DNA of 64,000 nt from Qipengyuania citrea. GTDB taxonomy: Bacteria; Pseudomonadota; Alphaproteobacteria; Sphingomonadales; Sphingomonadaceae. The stretch covers positions 186,001 through 250,000 of the forward strand of contig NZ_WTYG01000003.1 in NCBI RefSeq assembly GCF_009828015.1. The letters are read 5' to 3'. Under the pieces are notes generated by a model, which ran no database searches, was not told the origin of the DNA, and saw nothing but the letters and a program-made list of their open reading frames with translations. The translations under genes and the position numbers were made by a program. Shown one piece after another: positions 54,253 to 63,425 of this stretch (positions are counted from its first letter, which is position 1; each line of letters begins with the position of its first letter).

Positions 54253-56619
54253 TCAGGCGCTTTCGGCGCGCGGGCTTCCCGTCTGGCGGGCCATAACGTC
54301 GAGGACGTCGCTGGCCGGCATCGGGCGTCCGAAGTGGTAGCCCTGGATCTTGGTACAGCCCAGCTCGCGGATCATCTGCGCTTCTTCGTCGTTCTCGACG
54401 CCCTCCGCCGTCGTAGTCATGCCGAGGCTGTCCGCCATGGCGACGACCGCGCGGATGATCGCCAGCGATTCGGGGCTTTGCTGCGCGGCCCCCTGCACGA
54501 ACGAGCGGTCGACCTTGATGGTCGAGAACTTGAGCCGGCGCAGATAGCCGAGCGAGGAATAGCCGGTGCCGAAATCGTCGAGCGCGATCGAGCATCCCAG
54601 CGCCATGCACCGTTCCAGCGCCTCGCGCGCAATGCTGGCATCGCGCAGGAAGATGCTTTCGGTGACTTCGATCTCGAGCCGCTTGGCGTTGAGCCCGCTT
54701 TGCGACAGCGCGCGTACCACCGAGGCGACGAAATCGGTTTCGAGCAATTGCTCGGGTGAAACATTGACGTTGACCCGCACGTGTTCGGGCCAGTTCTCGG
54801 CCGCTTCGAGGCAGGCGCGTTCCATCACCCAAGTGCCGATCGGGACGATCAGGCGGGTATCTTCGGCCAGCGGAATGAACTTGGCCGGGCTGACGAAACC
54901 GTGTTCGGGGCTGTTCCAGCGGATGAGCGCTTCGAAGCTGACCACTTCCTCGGTCGTCGCATCGACCACCGGCTGGTAATGCAGCACGAATTCGTCGCGT
55001 GCGAGTGCATGGCGGAGCGAGTTTTCGAGCAGGCGTCGCTCTTCGGCATTCGCATGCAGCGCGGGTTCGAATTCGCGGTGGGCCCCGCCGCCTTCGTCCT
55101 TTGCGCGGTACAGCGCGAGATCGGCGTTGCGCAGCAATTCCTCCACCGTCCGGCCATCGCGCGGGCCGATCGCCGATCCGACGCTGGCGCCGACGTAGAG
55201 CGTGTGGTTTTCGATCTGGTAGGGTTCGGACAGGCGCTGGATGATTTCGCGCGCCAGCGTGTCGATCCGGCTGCGGTCGCTCGTTTCGCGCAGGACTACG
55301 GCGAATTCATCGCCGCCTAGCCGGCCGCAGGTTTCGCCGTCGCGGACCAGCGCTTTCAGCCGCGACGCGACTTCCGCCAGCATCCGGTCGCCGACCAGGT
55401 GGCCGAGCGAATCGTTGATGCCCTTGAAGCGGTCGAGGTCGATCATCAGCAGCGCGCAGCGCGAGCGCCATGCCGCCGCATGCTCGAGCGCTTCGCCCAG
55501 CGCCTCATTCAGCATCCGCCGATTGGGCAGGTGCGTCAGCGTGTCGTAGCGCGCGAGGTAGGCGATCTTTTCCGACGATTCGCGCTGTTCGGTGATATCC
55601 GACCCGACACCGCGGAAACCCTGGTAGCGGCCCCGGTCGTCGACGATCGGCGTGCCCGAAAGCTCCCACCAGCGCTGCTGCCCGCCGATCGTGACCTTGA
55701 CTTCGAGATTTGAGAAATTCTGGCGCCGTTTGAGCTTGTCGGCCAGGTCGTGTAGGCTTTGCGGAAAGCGTCCGGTCTGCCAGCAATCGCCCGAAATCAG
55801 CTGGAGGAACGACCCCCCTTCGATTTCCGCCGGTTCGCGTCCGAGGGCAAAGGCAAAACGCGGCGAGACGGACCTGAGCCGGCGGCCGGTATCGACCTGC
55901 CACAGCCAGTCGGCCTGACCTTCCTCGAATTCGCGCAGCAGCATCGAGACCACTTCGCTCTTTTCCTGCATCGCCGCTTCTGCCAGCCGCACCGCTACCG
56001 ATACGCGCGCGCTTTCGATCACGCCGAACACGGCGAGCAGCGTGGACAGGACAACCACGGTCGCAAGGATCGGGTGGAAATCGATCAGGCTGGCGATGAG
56101 GCCGCCGACACCTGCCGCAAGCGCGAAGGTTATCGAACTGAGCGGCGCGCCATAGCGGCTGGCGCTGCTGGCCAGAACCAGCATTGCCGCGATCGCCCAG
56201 GCCAGCAGGGTATCGCCGAGCTGGCCATAGACCGCGCACAGGATGAGACCGACCGACCACATCGCGCCCTTCGCGGCAGTCGTTAACGCATGCGATTCCA
56301 TTTCGGTGACCGAGATCGAACGGCTGTCGGCATCGCCCAGGCGAATATCGGCCCGCGCCGAATAGAGCACCGCCGAGATCAGGCCCAGACCCCAAGCTGC
56401 CAGCGCGGCAACCGGGACGGTCTGATAAACGGTAAACACGACGAGCGCGAAGCTGACCAGGTGCAGCAGCACCCGCGCGACAACGCGGTCCTTGAGGACG
56501 GCATATTGCTGGCCGTGAACCAGCGACCAGTTGGTGCCCTCGGGCGTTTCGAACCCGATGGCTTGCCTGATCGACAGCGACGCCGCTTTTGCTTTCTGTG
56601 TTGTTGCCTGGTCGGTCAC
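54253..56619 (-). CDS. Membrane-bound PAS-GGDEF-EAL protein (cyclic di-GMP turnover)
   Basis: The 788-residue protein has several membrane helices in residues 47-205. A PAS-like domain follows at about 225-345, ending in the PAC-type FRGVGSDITEQRESSE. The GGDEF domain has an intact GGDEF at 435-439 and the EAL domain an intact EAL at 563-565 (SFEALIRW), with DDFGTGYSSL at 681-690 and AEGVEN at 738-743. Both active sites look complete, so it could both make and break cyclic di-GMP. The product-inhibition RxxD is replaced by RDGE at 426-429. It stands alone, convergent with purQ. Confidence 0.94.
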   Translation of the reverse strand: MTDQATTQKAKAASLSIRQAIGFETPEGTNWSLVHGQQYAVLKDRVVARVLLHLVSFALVVFTVYQTVPVAALAAWGLGLISAVLYSARADIRLGDADSRSISVTEMESHALTTAAKGAMWSVGLILCAVYGQLGDTLLAWAIAAMLVLASSASRYGAPLSSITFALAAGVGGLIASLIDFHPILATVVVLSTLLAVFGVIESARVSVAVRLAEAAMQEKSEVVSMLLREFEEGQADWLWQVDTGRRLRSVSPRFAFALGREPAEIEGGSFLQLISGDCWQTGRFPQSLHDLADKLKRRQNFSNLEVKVTIGGQQRWWELSGTPIVDDRGRYQGFRGVGSDITEQRESSEKIAYLARYDTLTHLPNRRMLNEALGEALEHAAAWRSRCALLMIDLDRFKGINDSLGHLVGDRMLAEVASRLKALVRDGETCGRLGGDEFAVVLRETSDRSRIDTLAREIIQRLSEPYQIENHTLYVGASVGSAIGPRDGRTVEELLRNADLALYRAKDEGGGAHREFEPALHANAEERRLLENSLRHALARDEFVLHYQPVVDATTEEVVSFEALIRWNSPEHGFVSPAKFIPLAEDTRLIVPIGTWVMERACLEAAENWPEHVRVNVNVSPEQLLETDFVASVVRALSQSGLNAKRLEIEVTESIFLRDASIAREALERCMALGCSIALDDFGTGYSSLGYLRRLKFSTIKVDRSFVQGAAQQSPESLAIIRAVVAMADSLGMTTTAEGVENDEEAQMIRELGCTKIQGYHFGRPMPASDVLDVMARQTGSPRAESA

Positions 56620-56698
56620 CGCAGCACGGTTAACGGGAAAGTCTTAGCTCCCGGTAAAGGCCTCTAGCGAAATCCGCGCAGACAGCGAATTGCCGGGC

Positions 56699-58522
56699 CT
56701 ATTCGACGGTTACCGACTTCGCCAGATTGCGCGGCTGATCGACATCCGTACCTTTGACGCAGGCGACGTGATAGGCAAGCAATTGCACCGGGATCGTATA
56801 GACCAGCGGCGCGATCAGCGGATGGACCTTGGGCATCTCGATCGTGGCGAGGCATCCCTCGCCCGCCTGCTCGAGCCCATCGGCGTCGGAAATCAGCACC
56901 ACCTGCCCGCCGCGCGCGCGCACTTCTTCCATGTTCGAAACAGTCTTTTCGAACAGGGGCCCGGACGGTGCCAGAACGATTACCGGCACCTTGTCGTCGA
57001 TCAGCGCGATCGGCCCGTGCTTCATCTCGCCACTGGCATAGCCTTCGGCATGGATATAGCTGATTTCCTTGAGCTTCAGCGCACCTTCCAAAGCAAGTGC
57101 ATAGTCGGGTCCGCGCCCCAGATAGAGCACGTCGCGGGCTGGCGCGATCAGATGCGCCATGCTGGCGATATCATCATCGTGATCGAGCGCGGCGTTGAGC
57201 GCGGCCGGGGCTTCGAGCAGGTGGCCGACCACCTCCTGCTCTTCCTCGCGGCTCATCAGCCCCTTGGTGACCGCCATATGCGCCGCCAGGGCGGCAAGCA
57301 CGGCCAGCTGGCAGCTGAAGGCCTTGGTCGAGGCAACGCCGATTTCGGGCCCGGCGTGCGTCGGCAGCAGCAGGTCCGCCTCGCGCGCCATCGAACTGGT
57401 GGGTACGTTGACGATCACCGCGATGGTCTGGCCGTTCTCCTTGCAGTGCCGCAGCGCCGCCAGCGTGTCGGCGGTTTCGCCGCTTTGCGAGATGAACAGC
57501 GCCAGACCGCCTTCTTCGAGGACCGGTTCGCGATAGCGGAATTCGGAGGCGACATCGATGTCCACAGGGACACGCGCGAATTGCTCGAACCAGTATTTGG
57601 CGACCATTCCGGCATAGAAGGACGTGCCGCAGGCCACGATGGTGACGCGCTTGATCTGCGACAGGTCGAAATCGAACTGTGGCAGCGCGACCGAATTGTC
57701 CGACTGGCGCAGGTAGGATCCGAGCGTCTGCGCGACCACGGTCGGCTGCTCGAAGATCTCCTTCTGCATGAAGTGGCGGTAATTGCCCTTCTCGACAGCT
57801 GCGGCCGAGGCGCCCGAGGTCTGGATCTCGCGTTCGACCGGCTGGTCTTCGGCATCGTGGATTTCAGCGGCTTCGCGGGTGACGACCACCCAGTCGCCTT
57901 CCTCGAGATAGCTGATCTGCTGCGTCAGCGGCGCCAGCGCCAGCGCGTCGGAACCGATATAGGTTTCGCCGTCGCCATAGCCGACCACCAGCGGTGACCC
58001 GCGGCGGGCGCCGATCAGCATGCCGGGATGGTCGCGAAAGGCGATCGCCAGCGCGAAGGCGCCGCGCAGGCGCGGCAGGACCTGCGCCACGGCCTCGCGC
58101 GGGCTGCTGCCGTTCTCGATTTCGCGCGAGACGAGATGGACCACAACCTCGCTGTCGGTGTCGCTTTCCAGCGTCCGGCCGTCTGCCTGCAATTCGGCGC
58201 GCAGTTCCTTGAAGTTCTCGATGATCCCGTTGTGCACCAGCGCGACGCGATCGGTTGCATGCGGGTGTGCGTTCTGCGCGGTCGGAGCGCCATGCGTGGC
58301 CCAGCGCGTATGCGCGATCCCCATGTCGCCGGGGGCGGGATTGGCAGCGAGTTCGGCGACGAGGTTGTTCAGCTTGCCTTCCGCGCGGCGGCGGATCAGC
58401 TTGCCATCGTCGAGCGTACACACGCCGGCGCTGTCATAGCCGCGGTATTCCATGCGGCGCAGGCCGTCGACCAGCCGGTCGGCGACCGGCTCCGAACTCA
58501 CGATACCGATAATTCCGCACAT
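56699..58522 (-). CDS. glmS: Glutamine-fructose-6-phosphate aminotransferase (isomerising)
   Basis: GlmS makes glucosamine-6-phosphate, the entry to peptidoglycan and LPS amino sugars. The 607-residue protein begins MCGIIGIV, so Cys after processing is the nucleophile. The N-terminal glutaminase has RRMEYRGYDSAGV and HTRWATHG. Two SIS domains follow with VACGTSFYAG, FISQSGETADT and LGRGPDYALALEGALKLKEISY. The C-terminal DVDQPRNLAKSVTVE is invariant. No glmS ribozyme is apparent. The 256-base gap upstream to cpaF shows no gene. Confidence 0.97.
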   Translation of the reverse strand: MCGIIGIVSSEPVADRLVDGLRRMEYRGYDSAGVCTLDDGKLIRRRAEGKLNNLVAELAANPAPGDMGIAHTRWATHGAPTAQNAHPHATDRVALVHNGIIENFKELRAELQADGRTLESDTDSEVVVHLVSREIENGSSPREAVAQVLPRLRGAFALAIAFRDHPGMLIGARRGSPLVVGYGDGETYIGSDALALAPLTQQISYLEEGDWVVVTREAAEIHDAEDQPVEREIQTSGASAAAVEKGNYRHFMQKEIFEQPTVVAQTLGSYLRQSDNSVALPQFDFDLSQIKRVTIVACGTSFYAGMVAKYWFEQFARVPVDIDVASEFRYREPVLEEGGLALFISQSGETADTLAALRHCKENGQTIAVIVNVPTSSMAREADLLLPTHAGPEIGVASTKAFSCQLAVLAALAAHMAVTKGLMSREEEQEVVGHLLEAPAALNAALDHDDDIASMAHLIAPARDVLYLGRGPDYALALEGALKLKEISYIHAEGYASGEMKHGPIALIDDKVPVIVLAPSGPLFEKTVSNMEEVRARGGQVVLISDADGLEQAGEGCLATIEMPKVHPLIAPLVYTIPVQLLAYHVACVKGTDVDQPRNLAKSVTVE

Positions 58523-58778
58523 TAACTCAATTCTCCGCACTTGCTTGCGGCGAGACTTAGCGGTTCTCGTCCAGCAATCAATCTTTGCGCGTTCGGCCAC
58601 GCGCATCCGGGCGAAACGCGCGTTTTCGCAGCGCTTTGGGCATGGCGCGCATGCGCAGCCGGGCATTAGCGTTTAATCAAGGTTTCCAGCCTATTTACCC
58701 TGTTTCGAGAGACGAGCTTTGTCATATCCGGACAAGGTTCACCCAACCAATCAAGTATTTCCTCGGGGGTTTTCGGCA

Positions 58779-60305
58779 ATGAGCGCATTCGGACGGAAAA
58801 ACGGGCCGGCAGGGATCAATGCCGGTGCACGTCCGCAATTCGGAGTCGCCAAGCCCATGCGCGGCGGCACTCCGACGCCGTCCCCGAAATCGCCCGAACC
58901 CGACGATGGCGGCGAACAGTTTCCGCCGCTGCCGACCGACGCGCCCGAAGCCGCGGCACCCGCCTCCGCGAACGGCGATGCGATGTCGCGCCTCGCGGAG
59001 CGGATGAACACGACCCATTCGGGCCAGAGCGAGGTCGGCGGTTTCGAAGCCAGCGTCCACAAGATCAAGGAGCAGGTGCTCCCGCGCCTGCTCGAACGCG
59101 TGGATCCCGAAGCTGCCGCCACGCTGACAAAGGATGAACTGTCGGAGGAATTCCGCCCGATCATCATGGAAGTGCTGGCCGAATTGAAGGTCACGCTGAA
59201 CCGGCGCGAGCAGTTCGCGCTCGAGAAGGTGCTGGTCGACGAATTGCTCGGTTTCGGCCCGCTGGAGGAATTGCTCAACGATCCCGATGTCTCGGACATC
59301 ATGGTCAACGGCCCCGACCAGACCTATATCGAGAAGAACGGCAAGCTCGTCATCGCGCCGATCAAGTTCCGCGACGAGACGCATCTGTTCCAGATCGCGC
59401 AGCGCATCGTCAACCAGGTTGGCCGCCGCGTCGACCAGACAACGCCGCTTGCCGACGCCCGCCTCAAAGACGGTTCGCGTGTGAACGTGATCGTTCCGCC
59501 GCTGTCGCTGCGCGGCACTGCGATCTCCATTCGTAAGTTCTCCGAGAAACCGATCACCCTCGACATGCTCAAGGAATTCGGTTCGATGTCGGAAAAGATG
59601 TGCACCGCGCTGAAGATCGCGGGCGCATGCCGGATGAACATCGTCATCTCGGGCGGTACCGGTTCGGGTAAGACGACCATGCTCAACGCGCTGTCGAAGA
59701 TGATCGACCCGGGCGAGCGCGTGCTGACTATCGAAGACGCCGCCGAACTCCGCCTGCAACAGCCGCACTGGCTGCCGCTCGAAACGCGCCCCCCCAACCT
59801 TGAGGGCCAGGGCGCGATCACCATCGGCGATCTCGTCAAGAACGCCCTGCGTATGCGGCCCGACCGCATCATCCTGGGCGAAATTCGCGGCGCGGAATGT
59901 TTCGATCTGCTTGCCGCGATGAACACGGGCCACGACGGTTCGATGTGTACGCTGCACGCCAACAGCCCGCGCGAATGCCTTGGCCGTATGGAAAACATGA
60001 TCCTGATGGGCGACATCAAGATCCCCAAGGAAGCCATCAGCCGCCAGATCGCCGAAAGCGTCGATATCATCGTCCAGGTCAAGCGCCTGCGCGACGGTTC
60101 GCGCCGGACGACCAACATCACCGAAGTGATCGGGATGGAAGGCGACGTGATCGTGACGCAGGAACTGTTCAAGTTCGAATATCTCGACGAGGGCGAAGAC
60201 GGCAAGATCATGGGCGAATACCGCTCGTCGGGCCTGCGCCCCTATACGCTCGAAAAAGCGCGCCAGTTCGGCTTCGACCAAGCCTATCTCGAGGCGTGCC
60301 TTTAA
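58779..60305 (+). CDS. cpaF: CpaF family type IV/tad pilus secretion ATPase
   Basis: The 508-residue traffic ATPase drives Flp/Tad pilus assembly. I chose the ATG at 58779 (MSAFGRKNGPAG); an upstream TTG at 58719 is weaker. Residues 1-90 are a low-complexity Pro/Gly tail. The core has DVSDIMVNGPDQTYIEKNGK, Walker A GGTGSGKTT at 292-300, EDAAELRLQQPHW, the His box GHDGSMCTLHANSPRE and LGEIRGAE (Walker B). No other cpa/tad gene is next to it. The following small gene is on the other strand. Confidence 0.94.
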   Translation: MSAFGRKNGPAGINAGARPQFGVAKPMRGGTPTPSPKSPEPDDGGEQFPPLPTDAPEAAAPASANGDAMSRLAERMNTTHSGQSEVGGFEASVHKIKEQVLPRLLERVDPEAAATLTKDELSEEFRPIIMEVLAELKVTLNRREQFALEKVLVDELLGFGPLEELLNDPDVSDIMVNGPDQTYIEKNGKLVIAPIKFRDETHLFQIAQRIVNQVGRRVDQTTPLADARLKDGSRVNVIVPPLSLRGTAISIRKFSEKPITLDMLKEFGSMSEKMCTALKIAGACRMNIVISGGTGSGKTTMLNALSKMIDPGERVLTIEDAAELRLQQPHWLPLETRPPNLEGQGAITIGDLVKNALRMRPDRIILGEIRGAECFDLLAAMNTGHDGSMCTLHANSPRECLGRMENMILMGDIKIPKEAISRQIAESVDIIVQVKRLRDGSRRTTNITEVIGMEGDVIVTQELFKFEYLDEGEDGKIMGEYRSSGLRPYTLEKARQFGFDQAYLEACL

Positions 60306-60356
60306 GGAGCTTCGCGAATTGACTAGCGCCTTCGGCCGCGAAGATGACGCCTGCAG

Positions 60357-60587
60357 CTAGCCCTGCAGGATCGCCGGCACCGCGGCCGCCAGCAATCCGC
60401 CACCGATGACCGCCAGGGCGAGGAACAGTCCGGTCCACGGCATCCAGCCAACGCGGTTGAGTTCGGCCCGCTTCATCCGCCGCCGTTCCATCAGCAGGCA
60501 AGCAAGCGCTGCGGCTATGCAGGCCGCGCCCCAGTAGGCGGCCAGTTCGGCATCGCTTGCGAACAGCAGGAATTCGGGTTCTTTCAC
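60357..60587 (-). CDS. Small two-helix membrane protein, hypothetical
   Basis: The 76-residue protein has hydrophobic segments at about 17-32 (AAYWGAACIAAALACLL) and 50-72 (MPWTGLFLALAVIGGGLLAAAVP), separated by a basic loop ERRRMKRAELNR. A topology with both ends out is likely. No family is recognised. It is divergent from the DMT exporter, 82 bases apart. Confidence 0.55.
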   Translation of the reverse strand: MKEPEFLLFASDAELAAYWGAACIAAALACLLMERRRMKRAELNRVGWMPWTGLFLALAVIGGGLLAAAVPAILQG

Positions 60588-60669
60588 AGTGCGGGCATAT
60601 GGGCCGGCCGGGCGGCGGCTTCAATCTCCCGCTTGCACTGAGCCATGGCTGCTCTATCCGCCACAGGCG

Positions 60670-61590
60670 ATGCAGCCCGAAAGCGATCATCCCCATCACC
60701 GCCCGCTGCTCGCGCTGGGACTGCGCCTGGCGGCGGCGCTGGTGCTGGCCGGACTGCTCGCTTGCGTAAAGCTCGCCAGCGAACGCGGCATCCACCTCGC
60801 GGAGATCATGTTCTGGCGGCAATTGCCGACCATTCCGATCCTGCTGGGATGGTTCGCGCTGCGGCGGCAACTCGGCACGCTCAAGACCGCGCGGATGGGA
60901 TCGCACCTGCGCCGTTCGGGTTTCGGCATGGTCGGCATGACGATGAACTTCGGCGCGGCCACGCTGCTGCCGCTCGCGGTTGCCACCACGCTCAACTACA
61001 GCTCGGCGATCTTTGCCGTTGTGCTGTCGGCGCTGGTGCTGCGCGAACCGACCGGGGTCTGGCGCTGGAGCGCGGTGGCGCTGGGCTTCACCGGCGTCGT
61101 CGTGATCGCACAGCCATGGGGCGGCGAACTGCCATTGCTGGGGGCCGCGATCGCGCTCGGTGCCGCGCTGATGATCGCGCTGATTTCGGTCCAGCTGCGC
61201 GATCTCGGGCGCACCGAACACCCCTTTACCATCGTCTTCTACTTCTCGCTCTTCTCGGTGCCCGTGCTCGCGCTGGCGATGCCGTTCGTCGGCCAGGCGC
61301 ATCCGCTGGAGGACTGGCTGCTCCTGCTCGCCTGCGGCGTCATCGGCCTGCTGGGACAGGTCCTGCTGACTGCGGCACTGCGCTACGGCATGGTCGCGAA
61401 TGTCATCGTCATGGATTATTCGGGCCTCGTCTGGGCCACGCTGTTCGGCTGGCTGGTCTTCAGCAATCTGCCGCCCGCCTCGTTCTGGATCGGCGCGCCG
61501 CTGGTCGTCGGGGCCGGACTGCTGATCGCCTGGCGCGAACACCGGCTGGGCCTTGCGCGCCGGGCGCTGGCGGAACCGAAGGAAGCATGA
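60670..61590 (+). CDS. DMT-superfamily (EamA) transporter
   Basis: The 306-residue protein has ten predicted helices in two EamA repeats, about 10-135 and 150-290. The first repeat has LNYSSAIFAVVLSALVLREPTGVWRWSAVALGFTGVVVIAQP and the second VIVMDYSGLVWATLFGWLVF, typical of drug/metabolite exporters. The substrate cannot be read. The chosen ATG at 60670 gives the normal length. An entericidin-like gene follows after 52 bases. Confidence 0.9.
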   Translation: MQPESDHPHHRPLLALGLRLAAALVLAGLLACVKLASERGIHLAEIMFWRQLPTIPILLGWFALRRQLGTLKTARMGSHLRRSGFGMVGMTMNFGAATLLPLAVATTLNYSSAIFAVVLSALVLREPTGVWRWSAVALGFTGVVVIAQPWGGELPLLGAAIALGAALMIALISVQLRDLGRTEHPFTIVFYFSLFSVPVLALAMPFVGQAHPLEDWLLLLACGVIGLLGQVLLTAALRYGMVANVIVMDYSGLVWATLFGWLVFSNLPPASFWIGAPLVVGAGLLIAWREHRLGLARRALAEPKEA

Positions 61591-61642
61591 CCCGTTGAAC
61601 CTGTCGCACCCCGCGTTGGGAGCCCTTTGGGAAGGAACGACG

Positions 61643-61771
61643 ATGACCAAGAAAATTCTGCTTGCCCTCGGCATCACCACGATGACGCTGACCGCCGCCG
61701 CCTGCAACACCGTGCGCGGTGCGGGCGACGACCTGCAATCCGCCGCCAACACGGTCGACGACGCCACCTGA
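61643..61771 (+). CDS. Entericidin A/B family lipoprotein
   Basis: At 42 residues it has a signal peptide of about 20 residues and a lipobox LTAAAC with lipidated Cys21, then NTVRGAGDDLQSAANTVDDA, the entericidin core. Members are small cell-envelope lipoproteins; in E. coli the pair acts as an antidote/toxin in osmotic stress, whereas single copies are usual in alphaproteobacteria and have an unclear envelope role. A gggaagga Shine-Dalgarno precedes it and a strong terminator follows. Confidence 0.88.
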   Translation: MTKKILLALGITTMTLTAAACNTVRGAGDDLQSAANTVDDAT

Positions 61772-61793
61772 GGCGCAAGCAAAGCCCCACACG

Positions 61794-61822
61794 AAAACGC
61801 CCGCCCCACCGGCGGGCGTTTT
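61794..61822 (+). terminator. Rho-independent terminator after the entericidin-like gene
   Basis: AAAACGCCCGCC at 61794-61805 and GGCGGGCGTTTT at 61811-61822 form a perfect 12-bp stem with a 5-base loop and a T-tract at the end, 22 bases after the stop. Confidence 0.9.
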
Positions 61823-61899
61823 CATATCCAGCCGCAGCGGCAGGTGGGACCAGCGCCAGGAAAGGCGGGGCGGTGTGACCGCCCCGCCCGCTATCCTAC

Positions 61900-62397
<498 letters not shown>

Positions 62398-62457
62398 GGG
62401 GGATCCTTTCGATCGTTGGCCCGACCGATATCGCCCCAGCGCCCCAGAATTAGAAAT

Positions 62458-62483
62458 TATTATCTCTCATAGATATGATAATA
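62458..62483. promoter_or_regulatory. LysR-type operator candidate between the VOC gene and its regulator
   Basis: TATTATC (62458-62464) and GATAATA (62477-62483) form a perfect 7-bp inverted repeat with 12 bases between. It ends 7 bases before the LysR gene ATG and lies 60 bases before the VOC start. The position fits autorepression of the regulator and activation of the divergent gene. The AT-rich composition stands out. No Shine-Dalgarno is visible before the LysR ATG. Confidence 0.6.
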
Positions 62484-62490
62484 CAGAATT

Positions 62491-63387
62491 ATGAGAGAAC
62501 TCAATTCGCTATGGCTGAAGTCCTTCACCGTGCTGTGCGAGGAACGTCATTTCACGCGCGCGGCCGAGCGGCTCAACATGACCCAGCCGGGCATGTCGCA
62601 GCATATCGCCAAGCTCGAGCAGCAATTGGGCGTGCCGCTTGTCGAACGCGACGCGCCGGGTTTCGCACTTACCGATGCGGGCGAGAAGACGCTCGCCATG
62701 GCGCGCATGCGGTGGCGCGAGGAACGCGACTTCCTCGACAGTCTCGATGGTGACGATGAAGATCGCGGCACGATCAGCGTGGCGAGTTCGGGCAGTTTCG
62801 CAATGCTGCTCTATCCCGCACTGATGGACTGGATGGCTCAGGCGCCCGGCATTTCCGCCCGCCTCACGGCAGCGCCGGAGGACAGCATTGTCGCAGGAGT
62901 GCTGTCGGGCAGCTACGATGTCGGCGTGATAGCGGGGGCCCCGCGCCATCCCCGGCTGGCCGCGGAATATCTGGGCGCCGAACCGCTCGATCTGATCCTG
63001 CCGCGTGAATGGGCCGGGCGCCTGCCCGGTTTCGACCAGTTGCAGTCGCTCGGCTTTATCCGGCACCCGGATGCCGCGGCCTATGCCGATGCGGTGCTGG
63101 GGGCGAACTTCGCCAAGGACTATCGCGGTACGGACCGGCTGCAGGTGCGCAGCTTCGTCAACCAGATCGGGCAGATCCCCGAACCGGTTGCCAGGGGCCT
63201 CGGTTATGCGATCCTGCCTCGCAGCGGGATTCTCGCTTACCCGGCGCGGGAAAAACTGGCGACCGCGCAGTTTGCGCAGCCCAGCTTCCTCGAACTGCAT
63301 CTGGTGGAATTGAAGCGAAGGCGCCGCTCCGCACGAATTGAAAAGCTGGCGGGCTTGATCCGGAAAGAGGCGGGAAAGCTCGCCTGA
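62491..63387 (+). CDS. LysR family transcriptional regulator
   Basis: The 298-residue protein has the N-terminal winged HTH with FTRAAERLNMTQPGMSQHIA at 21-40 and LEQQLGVPLVERD. The effector-binding domain starts at about 92 (TISVASSGSFAMLLYP) and is divergent, with ALRYGMVANV-like LSGSYDVGVIAG. The divergent VOC gene is the likely target, through the palindrome at 62458-62483. The effector is unknown. Confidence 0.92.
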   Translation: MRELNSLWLKSFTVLCEERHFTRAAERLNMTQPGMSQHIAKLEQQLGVPLVERDAPGFALTDAGEKTLAMARMRWREERDFLDSLDGDDEDRGTISVASSGSFAMLLYPALMDWMAQAPGISARLTAAPEDSIVAGVLSGSYDVGVIAGAPRHPRLAAEYLGAEPLDLILPREWAGRLPGFDQLQSLGFIRHPDAAAYADAVLGANFAKDYRGTDRLQVRSFVNQIGQIPEPVARGLGYAILPRSGILAYPAREKLATAQFAQPSFLELHLVELKRRRRSARIEKLAGLIRKEAGKLA

Positions 63388-63425
63388 CGCGCGCTCGGCT
63401 ATCCAGCGCCACCTTCCCCCCGCGC

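Noticed and set aside
54246..54259. 14-base perfect palindrome CGCCTGATCAGGCG between purQ and the GGDEF-EAL gene
   Set aside because: It is made by the two abutting Ala-stop ends of convergent genes (GCC TGA and its mirror); symmetry is a by-product.
58523..58778. glmS ribozyme or other riboswitch in the gap upstream of glmS
   Set aside because: No catalytic core or aptamer-like pairing could be recognised; the glmS ribozyme is typical of Gram-positive bacteria.
61591..61642. EcfG-type general stress promoter before the entericidin-like gene
   Set aside because: A TGAAC and a CGTT exist but are 13 bases apart instead of 16-17.
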